DNA of 64,000 bases, taken from NCBI GenBank assembly GCA_017852075.1, contig JAFMLQ010000004.1:1-64000 (forward strand), given 5' to 3'. Each line of letters begins with the position of its first letter. Positions within the stretch are counted from its first letter, which is position 1. Origin of the DNA: Flavobacteriaceae bacterium. GTDB lineage: Bacteria; Bacteroidota; Bacteroidia; Flavobacteriales; Flavobacteriaceae. The notes under the pieces were generated by a model. The model was not told where the DNA came from, did not search any database, and saw only the letters and a program-made list of their open reading frames with translations. Of this stretch, positions 58,530 to 64,000 are shown piece after piece. The position numbers and the translations under genes are program-made.

Positions 58530-59588
58530 TTATAAAAATAAGCTTCCTGTAGGAGTTTTCAAGAATTTTTCAAAAGGAATTTCTTCTTGTTTTAAAAACC
58601 CCTTTTGAGGAAGAATTCCAGAAGCTACCATCTCTACTACAGCCACCAAAGAAGCTGCTGTAGTCCACGAAATGGCACGCCATTTTTTTCCTGCAATTTC
58701 AATGGGATGAAAGGCTTTGTAATACTCTTTTCGAGACAAGGTCATGTTTTGCCAGCCTTCTACAACTGCATATACATAAACCACATCTTCTTCAACAGGT
58801 GGTTTTGCATTGCTTAAGATACGCTCGAGTTGCTCTTTGTCTTCTTTTAAAATTAACTCATACATCAAAAATCGCATGAGTTTTCCATGCCCTGGGTAAC
58901 GTATGGTTTTGTAGTTTAACGTATCTACTTTCCCTTCAAAAGTATCGCAAAGTGTACCTAGGCCTCCCGAAGTGGTAAACGCCTCAAATTCCTGCCCCTC
59001 AATATTAATATATTCAAAACCTTCCAAGGAGGGAATAAACTTCTTTTGACCGTTGTGAATAGCCTCAGCATCATTCAAATATTCATTAATCACTCCATGT
59101 GGTGACCAAGTAAACGAATAAGCCAACTGACCGTTGGGATAACGTGGCAAAGCTCCTACACGGAGTTCAATATCTCGGAGTTGATCAAAACTATGAGTCA
59201 AATCCATTCCGATGATTCCAATCAAGCCTGGAGCCAAACCACATTGAGGCGCTAAAAGAGATTCAGAGGTTTCTCCCAAAGCCTGAATGAATTTTGTGGT
59301 AGGTACATCCTCAGTTAAATCAAAATAATGTTTCCCTTCATCATGAGCCAACTGTGCAATAGGCTTATTCAAAAAATAAGGAAGTGCAGAAACTACAGCA
59401 TCATGTTTAGAGATTTGATTTTTCATAAAATTCAAATCACTTACATCCCCCTGAATGCAATCAAAGGGTAAGGTATATTCATAATGGGGTTTCTTTTCAT
59501 CGATAGCAGTAACATTAAAATTTTTACTCAAAAGAACGCCTACTAGACTCCCTACTTTCCCCATTCCCAATACTAAAATATGTTTCAT
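58530..59588 (-). CDS. Lysine 6-dehydrogenase-like / saccharopine dehydrogenase family oxidoreductase
   Basis: A 352-residue NAD(P)-binding protein. The Rossmann start is LVLGMGKVGSLVG near 5-17 and the second domain has APQCGLAPGLIGIIGMDL near 110-127. EAFTTSGGLGTLCDTFEG near 202-219, followed by YKTIRYPGHGKLMRFL near 225-240, closely resembles L-lysine 6-dehydrogenase of Geobacillus, which converts lysine to aminoadipate semialdehyde in one step. Saccharopine dehydrogenase is the alternative. I start at the ATG at 59588; the longer frame begins with TTG three codons earlier. It is first in the probable lysine operon. Confidence 0.85.
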   Translation of the reverse strand: MKHILVLGMGKVGSLVGVLLSKNFNVTAIDEKKPHYEYTLPFDCIQGDVSDLNFMKNQISKHDAVVSALPYFLNKPIAQLAHDEGKHYFDLTEDVPTTKFIQALGETSESLLAPQCGLAPGLIGIIGMDLTHSFDQLRDIELRVGALPRYPNGQLAYSFTWSPHGVINEYLNDAEAIHNGQKKFIPSLEGFEYINIEGQEFEAFTTSGGLGTLCDTFEGKVDTLNYKTIRYPGHGKLMRFLMYELILKEDKEQLERILSNAKPPVEEDVVYVYAVVEGWQNMTLSRKEYYKAFHPIEIAGKKWRAISWTTAASLVAVVEMVASGILPQKGFLKQEEIPFEKFLKTPTGSLFL

Positions 59589-59610
59589 ATGTAACAAATT
59601 ACGTGTTTAG

Positions 59611-59626
59611 TGTTATATATATAACA
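59611..59626. promoter_or_regulatory. 16-bp perfect palindrome, candidate operator
   Basis: TGTTATATATATAACA is a perfect palindrome 22 nt upstream of the lysDH-like ATG. It overlaps the 3' end of the TATTTTTG box at 59625-59632 (minus strand), where a bound regulator would block or modulate transcription of the lysine operon. The central AT run could arise by chance in AT-rich DNA, but the GTTA/TAAC ends and the location favour a site. No regulator gene is adjacent. Confidence 0.45.
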
Positions 59627-59632
59627 AAAATA
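59625..59632 (-). promoter_or_regulatory. TAnnTTTG promoter box for the lysine operon
   Basis: On the minus strand it reads TATTTTTG, 36 nt before the ATG at 59588. It matches the Bacteroidota -7 consensus and overlaps the palindrome. Confidence 0.45.
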
Positions 59633-59700
59633 AAGTCTTTTTGATATATAAATTATGAACCCAGAGAAAGTTTTCAACAATTAAAAACGGGAGAAATGTG

Positions 59701-59708
59701 TACTTTTG
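59701..59708 (+). promoter_or_regulatory. TAnnTTTG promoter box for the acyltransferase gene
   Basis: TACTTTTG ends 9 nt before a GTG at 59718. It also contains the alternative TTG start at 59706, which could not be used by a transcript from this box. Confidence 0.45.
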
Positions 59709-59717
59709 AAAAAAAAA

Positions 59718-60596
59718 GTGAACGCAGTTGTCTATTATTTAAGCTTTCCACTTTTGTGGATCATATCGCGTCTACCTTTTTCCCTATTCTATTATTTTTC
59801 GGATCTCGTTTGTTTTCTCCTTTATAAAATAGTGGGCTATCGCAAATCGGTAGTTCGAAGCAATTTAAAGAGAGCTTTTCCTAAAATGCAACCCGATCAA
59901 CTCCAGAGTATAGAAAAGCAATTTTACTCGCATTTGTGTGATTTATTTTTAGAAATCATTAAATCCATGGGGATGAGTAAGGAAGAAATGTTGGAGCGTT
60001 TTCAGGTCAAAAATATTGAGGTATTAAAAACCTTTGAACAGCAAAATCGTTCAATTTTTTTGATCTGTGGACATTATGCTTCTTGGGAGTGGATGATGTC
60101 TTTAGGGTATCATATTAAACACAAAGGCTATGGAATTTACAGACCCATTTCCAATCCTTATTTCGATGCTTTGATCAAAAGAATTAGAAGTCGTCACGAT
60201 GCCTATATGATTCCTCAAAAACAATCTGTTTCTATCATTAAAAATAAAGAAGCAGCTGGCGAATTGGGGATTTATGGTTTTGCGAGTGATCAGTCGCCTA
60301 GACCCAAACCATTGACCTATTGGCGCTCTTTTTTAGGGGTTCATGTTCCTGTGTATACAGGTGCGGAACGTTTGGCTGTAGAGCTAGATATCCCCATAGT
60401 TTTTGCTAAAATCAAAAGGGTGAAACGAGGCTTCTACGAGGTGGAATTTAAAACGCTGACAGACCAACCCAAATCCATGAAAAAAAATGAAATCACAGCC
60501 CTTTTTACAACATGGCTTGAAGCTCAAATAAAAGAAGATCCTAGTCAGTACTTTTGGACCCATAAGCGATTTAAATACGCTAAAACAACTGTTTAA
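59718..60596 (+). CDS. LpxL/HtrB-type lysophospholipid (lipid A) acyltransferase
   Basis: A 292-residue membrane-linked acyltransferase. An N-terminal hydrophobic helix (VNAVVYYLSFPLLWIISRLP, about 1-20) anchors it, followed by YRKSVVRSNLKRAFP near 43-57, the HxxxxE-like catalytic pattern in CGHYASWEWMM near 119-129, and GFASDQSPRPKPLTYWRSFL near 190-209. It probably adds secondary acyl chains to lipid A, in line with the lpx genes earlier. I prefer the GTG at 59718 since the TTG at 59706 lies in the promoter box. It overlaps the 3' end of the GlmM gene by 17 bp. Confidence 0.9.
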   Translation: MNAVVYYLSFPLLWIISRLPFSLFYYFSDLVCFLLYKIVGYRKSVVRSNLKRAFPKMQPDQLQSIEKQFYSHLCDLFLEIIKSMGMSKEEMLERFQVKNIEVLKTFEQQNRSIFLICGHYASWEWMMSLGYHIKHKGYGIYRPISNPYFDALIKRIRSRHDAYMIPQKQSVSIIKNKEAAGELGIYGFASDQSPRPKPLTYWRSFLGVHVPVYTGAERLAVELDIPIVFAKIKRVKRGFYEVEFKTLTDQPKSMKKNEITALFTTWLEAQIKEDPSQYFWTHKRFKYAKTTV

Positions 60597-61959
60597 TTTC
60601 AGTGACAAAACGAGCTGCAAGTGCTGTAGCAGCCTCTTCGCTTTTGGCCTCGGTATAGATGCGAATGATAGCTTCTGTATTGGATTTACGAAGGTGTACC
60701 CATGACTCTTTAAAATCAATTTTCACGCCGTCTAGGGTAGTAATTTTTTCGCTTTCGTATTTTTGAGTAATCGATTCGAGAATCCCTTCTACATTCATTC
60801 CTTCTTCTAATGTAATTTTATTTTTACTCATAAAATAGGAAGGGTAGGACGCGCGAATCTGAGCCACAGTTTGTTGTCTTTCCACCATAAGGGATAAAAA
60901 CAAAGCAACCCCAACCAGTGCATCTCTACCATAGTGTAATTCAGGGTAAATCACTCCCCCATTTCCTTCACCACCAATGATGGCTCCTACCCTTTTCATC
61001 TCTGTGACTACATTCACTTCACCTACCGCACTAGCCGTGTAAGTTCCTCCGTATCTTTTGGTTAAGTCATCTAGGGCACGAGTGGAGGAAAGGTTAGATA
61101 CTATAGCTCCAACTTCTTTTGAAAGAATATAATCGGCGCAGGCCACTAAGGTATATTCTTCTCCAAAAAGCTCCCCATTTTCATCAACAAACACCAAACG
61201 ATCCACATCGGGATCAACCGCAATTCCAAAATCAGCTTGATGATCAATCACCGCTTGACAGAGATCGCCTAAATGTTCTTTTAAAGGCTCTGGGTTGTGA
61301 GGAAATTCCCCATTCGGAGTACAATGAATTGGAATCGTTTCCACTTGCAAAGCTTCTAAAAGTTTTGGGATAGCGATGCCTCCTGAGGAATTAACCCCAT
61401 CCACGACTACTTTAAAATTTGCATTTTTAATTTTTGAGACGTCTACAGTTTTTAAAGACAAAGTGGCCTCAATATGTTTTTCTATATAATTCGGATCAGA
61501 TTTTACAGTTCCTAAAGCATCAATTTCTGCGTACTGAAAATCTTCAGCTTGTACACTTTCTAAAATCGTAGCTCCAGCTTCAGCATTAATAAATTCTCCA
61601 TCAGCATTCAACAATTTTAAGGCGTTCCATTCTTTGGGGTTGTGACTTGCCGTTAAAACGATGCCCCCTTGTGCGGCTTCCATAGGAACCGCAATGGCTA
61701 CAGTAGGAGTAGTGGAAAGCCCTAAATCAATGACATCTACTCCCATTCCCACTAAAGTTTGATTTACCAAAGCATGGACCATAGGTCCCGATATTCGCGC
61801 ATCTCTTCCCGTCACAACGGTGAGCTTTCCCTTGCTTTGCTTCTTTAGCCACTGGGCATAAGCGCTTGTAAACAAAACTATATCTAATGGAGTTAAGTTG
61901 GTTTCTGTCTTCCCCCCTATAGTTCCCCGAATACCTGAAATGGATTTAATTAAGGTCAT
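60580..61959 (-). CDS. Phosphoglucosamine mutase-like enzyme
   Basis: A 459-residue alpha-D-phosphohexomutase. The catalytic phosphoserine is Ser105 in TASHNPKEWNALKLL, the metal-binding loop is AVDPDVDR near 246-253, the sugar-binding loop is GEGNGGVIYP near 334-343, and the phosphate-binding tail is HLRKSNTEAIIRIYTEA near 419-435. The SNTEAIIRIYTEA end and lack of other paralogues favour GlmM, which makes glucosamine-1-phosphate for peptidoglycan and LPS, over phosphomannomutase. It is convergent with the acyltransferase gene. Confidence 0.92.
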   Translation of the reverse strand: MTLIKSISGIRGTIGGKTETNLTPLDIVLFTSAYAQWLKKQSKGKLTVVTGRDARISGPMVHALVNQTLVGMGVDVIDLGLSTTPTVAIAVPMEAAQGGIVLTASHNPKEWNALKLLNADGEFINAEAGATILESVQAEDFQYAEIDALGTVKSDPNYIEKHIEATLSLKTVDVSKIKNANFKVVVDGVNSSGGIAIPKLLEALQVETIPIHCTPNGEFPHNPEPLKEHLGDLCQAVIDHQADFGIAVDPDVDRLVFVDENGELFGEEYTLVACADYILSKEVGAIVSNLSSTRALDDLTKRYGGTYTASAVGEVNVVTEMKRVGAIIGGEGNGGVIYPELHYGRDALVGVALFLSLMVERQQTVAQIRASYPSYFMSKNKITLEEGMNVEGILESITQKYESEKITTLDGVKIDFKESWVHLRKSNTEAIIRIYTEAKSEEAATALAARFVTEIKQLF

Positions 61960-62446
61960 TGGTTTGATTTTTTATTTGAACTGCAATTTAATTCATAATC
62001 GGTAAACATAAATTGATATCCCATGATAATTCTATCAAACTCCTGAATAGATTAGGAGTTTTTTTAGCATGGTGGAAAGAATCATACACGAACATTTGGA
62101 TTAAGAATCTATAAAATTCGAGTTAAATAGATTAGTTCAATCGAAGTTTTATTTATTGATTTATTCCATATATTAAATAAAATCTAGGGTTGGAGCAAAT
62201 TCCAATAGAGCAAAATCTCGGAATAAATAAATTTCCATTGAGTTCGGAGTCCCTACCAATTCCTATCCACTCTAGAAGCATTAACAACGAAAAGTAACCA
62301 TTGGGTTTTGTAATGGGAACCTTATTTTGCAACATCAAAAAAGCATATCTGAAAACCTTAATCGTTATTAATTGATCGCTTTTTGGAGTTAACAAGTTGG
62401 CACCTGAAATTAAAGAAAATAGCGACCAAAAAACTACATTTACAAA
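61960..62446. other. Gene-poor gap with a terminator
   Basis: 487 bases between glmM-like and acpH-like genes. It contains a plus-strand rho-independent terminator at 62037-62065 with no gene upstream of it in the gap. An 80-codon minus-strand frame (62153-62395) reads as Cys- and Pro-containing low-quality protein, and I do not trust it. No tRNA or known RNA motif was recognised. Confidence 0.5.
62037..62065 (+). terminator. Rho-independent terminator without an upstream gene
   Basis: Arms AAACTCCT (62037-62044) and AGGAGTTT (62054-62061) form an 8-bp stem with a 9-base loop, followed by seven T in all (62059-62065). On the plus strand there is no coding gene in the 77 bases before it, so it may end a short RNA or act on readthrough. 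On the minus strand the T-run is poor. Confidence 0.65.
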
Positions 62447-63031
62447 GTGAATTTTTTAGCCCATGTTTATTTATCGGGAGACCACACAGAATTAGCCATC
62501 GGGAATCTTATTGCAGATCGTGTAAAAGGCAAAAATATGGATTGGCTTCCACTGGAAATGCAAAAAGGTGTTTTGCTGCATCGAGCCATTGATCAGTTCA
62601 CAGACCAGCATCCTCTTTTTAAAGGTTGTGTAAGCTTACTATTTCCAAAATACCGTCACTACAGCAGAGTTATAGTGGATATGTATTTTGACCATTTTTT
62701 GGCAGTACATTGGAAGCAATTTCACAAAATACCACTTCAAGATTATGCAAATAGTTTTTACCAAAAACTCCAAGAGGCAGCTGTTGACTTTCCAGAGCCC
62801 CTCCAAAAATTTAGTAATGCACTCATTCTTCACAATTGGTTTGCACAATATCAAACCATCTCAGGACTGCGAATGATTTTAAAACAAATGGAACAACGTA
62901 CGCGCTTTCCTTCAAATTTGGCAGCTTCCACTAAGGATTTAGAAGAAAATTATTCCTATTTTGAAGGGCAATTTTTTGAGTTTATGAGTGCGTTAATCTC
63001 CTTTACAAAAACAAAAACTATCACTTTATGA
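62447..63031 (+). CDS. Acyl carrier protein phosphodiesterase
   Basis: A 194-residue HD-type phosphodiesterase of the AcpH (PF04336) family, which removes 4'-phosphopantetheine from ACP. MNFLAHVYLSGD near 1-12, NLIADRVKGKN near 19-29 and LLHRAIDQFTDQHPLF near 44-59, with the conserved Asp and His residues, are clear. The start is a GTG at 62447. It overlaps the gamma-glutamyltransferase start by 4 bp (ATGA). Confidence 0.93.
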   Translation: MNFLAHVYLSGDHTELAIGNLIADRVKGKNMDWLPLEMQKGVLLHRAIDQFTDQHPLFKGCVSLLFPKYRHYSRVIVDMYFDHFLAVHWKQFHKIPLQDYANSFYQKLQEAAVDFPEPLQKFSNALILHNWFAQYQTISGLRMILKQMEQRTRFPSNLAASTKDLEENYSYFEGQFFEFMSALISFTKTKTITL

Positions 63032-64000
63032 AATCTATTTTTAAAAGAACAATGAATGTCAACTTTTTGTTGATGGGCATACTCCTGCTGAGCTGCACTT
63101 CTCCAAAGCCGATTAAGGGTGCCGTTGTGAGTGCCAGAGAAGAAGCCTCAGCTATCGGAGTGGAGATAATGAAGCAAGGAGGCACCGCCTTTGATGCGCT
63201 AATTGCCACAGATTTAGCCCTCACCGTATGTTATCCCAATGCCGGAAACATCTCTGGAGGAGGTTTCTTGGTATATCGAACCGCTGAAGGAAAAGTAGGA
63301 AGTTTAGATTACCGCGAAAAAGCTCCTATGGGAGCATCCGCAGATATGTATTTAGATGAACAAGGAAACGTCATGCCTGGAAAAAGCACACTAGGAGGAT
63401 TGGCCGTAGGAGTTCCCGGAACAGTAGCCGGCTTGGCGGCAATTCATAAAAAATTCGGAACCTTACCTTGGGAAGATTTGGTGCAACCTGCCATCGACTT
63501 GGCAAGAAAGGGCTACTTCGTAACTAAAAAACAACAGCGAAGTTTTGAGAGTAAAAAAGAAGATTTTATTGCTGTAAATGGACCCGATACCTTCTATGCA
63601 CAAGATTTTAAAGCAGGAGATCGAGTACAAAATACGGCCTTAGCAGAAACCCTGGAGCGTATAGCCAAATATGGTAAGGCAGGTTTTTACCAAGGTCCGG
63701 TAGCAGAAGACCTAGTGAATCGGGTTATGGAAACAGGAGGAGTAATCACATTAGAAGATCTCTTGGCTTATGAGCCTGTATGGAGAGATCCTATTAATTT
63801 CCAATACAAGGATTTGAATATTTACGCTATGGGACCTCCTTCTAGTGGTGGCATTTGTCTCGCTCAAATCATGAAAATGATTGAACCCTACAATGTGGGA
63901 CAATACGATCATAATTCCAAAGAAGCCATGCAGGTGATTGTTGAAGCCGAACGGCGTTCTTATGCAGATCGAAGTTTGTATTTAGGAGATCCTGATTTTG
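63028..64000 (+). CDS. Gamma-glutamyltransferase, cut by window end
   Basis: The first 324 codons of a gamma-glutamyltransferase-family enzyme. A lipoprotein leader (LLLMGILLLSC, Cys near 24) precedes VSAREEASAIGVEIMKQGGT near 35-54, DALIATDLALTVCYPNAGNI near 57-76 and SGGGFLVY near 78-85, then MGPPSSGG near 269-276. The processing Thr that makes the active two-chain enzyme lies beyond the window. It hydrolyses or transfers gamma-glutamyl groups from glutathione in the periplasm. It overlaps acpH by 4 bp. Confidence 0.94.
   Translation, partial: MKSIFKRTMNVNFLLMGILLLSCTSPKPIKGAVVSAREEASAIGVEIMKQGGTAFDALIATDLALTVCYPNAGNISGGGFLVYRTAEGKVGSLDYREKAPMGASADMYLDEQGNVMPGKSTLGGLAVGVPGTVAGLAAIHKKFGTLPWEDLVQPAIDLARKGYFVTKKQQRSFESKKEDFIAVNGPDTFYAQDFKAGDRVQNTALAETLERIAKYGKAGFYQGPVAEDLVNRVMETGGVITLEDLLAYEPVWRDPINFQYKDLNIYAMGPPSSGGICLAQIMKMIEPYNVGQYDHNSKEAMQVIVEAERRSYADRSLYLGDPDF

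Noticed and set aside
62153-62395. 80-codon minus-strand ORF in the gap
   Set aside because: It has no recognisable domain or upstream promoter box, and its composition looks like translated non-coding DNA.

Overview
The window looks like the chromosome of a marine-type Flavobacteriaceae member (phylum Bacteroidota). The support is a low GC content, promoters with the TAnnTTTG box of this phylum, an LpxC-FabZ fusion, the type IX secretion regulator PorX, lipoproteins with short leaders, and a fused HisB and HisIE. No rRNA, tRNA, CRISPR array, intact insertion sequence or prophage was seen. Genes are packed tightly, with many 4-base ATGA overlaps and several convergent pairs that overlap at their 3' ends.

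Layout. 0.4-12.9 kb: a thioredoxin-fold lipoprotein, a YbiT-like ABC-F ATPase, a sodium symporter, pheT, recG, a patatin and an M20 amidohydrolase. 12.9-20.7 kb: a UvrD-type helicase, a YciO/Sua5 protein, DUF1015, an oxidoreductase, pcm, proline dehydrogenase, a small membrane protein and tsaE. 20.7-29.8 kb: porX, an HD hydrolase, then lpxD-lpxC/fabZ-lpxA-efp-sucD-fabG and a prohibitin. 29.8-37.4 kb: a complete histidine operon (hisG-D-C-B-H-A-dinB-F-IE) behind a readable transcription attenuator. 37.5-40.6 kb: DUF2461, an M61 peptidase and a conserved hypothetical. 40.5-41.5 kb: a small graveyard with relics of a type ISP-like restriction-modification enzyme and of a DUF4062 protein. 41.5-51.2 kb: CBS protein, a four-gene DUF2911/amidohydrolase/YbjQ/small-membrane-protein unit, a secreted DinB-like protein, SUI1-like factor, ung, mutS2, a DCC-type protein, mscL, a dicarboxylate symporter and aroC. 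51.3-59.6 kb: a probable lysine-catabolic region. 59.7-64 kb: an LpxL-type acyltransferase, GlmM-type mutase, a gene-poor gap, ACP phosphodiesterase and a gamma-glutamyltransferase cut by the window end.

Three items stand out. First, the his leader encodes an 18-residue peptide with three His codons, and a 7-nt segment of its coding region is perfectly complementary to the 5' arm of the terminator, so the full attenuation switch can be read from sequence. Second, a lysine 6-dehydrogenase-like enzyme, a 2-aminoadipate semialdehyde dehydrogenase, a DUF1338 (2-oxoadipate dioxygenase/decarboxylase-like) protein and a YdiJ-like FAD/Fe-S dehydrogenase lie within 8.3 kb. Together they suggest a route from lysine through D-2-hydroxyglutarate to 2-oxoglutarate that lacks only the aminotransferase, with a 16-bp perfect palindrome at its promoter. 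Third, the restriction-modification relic keeps only the two ends of the enzyme, joined in frame, plus one nonsense codon, next to a truncated DUF4062 gene. All calls come from reading the sequence; no database search was possible.
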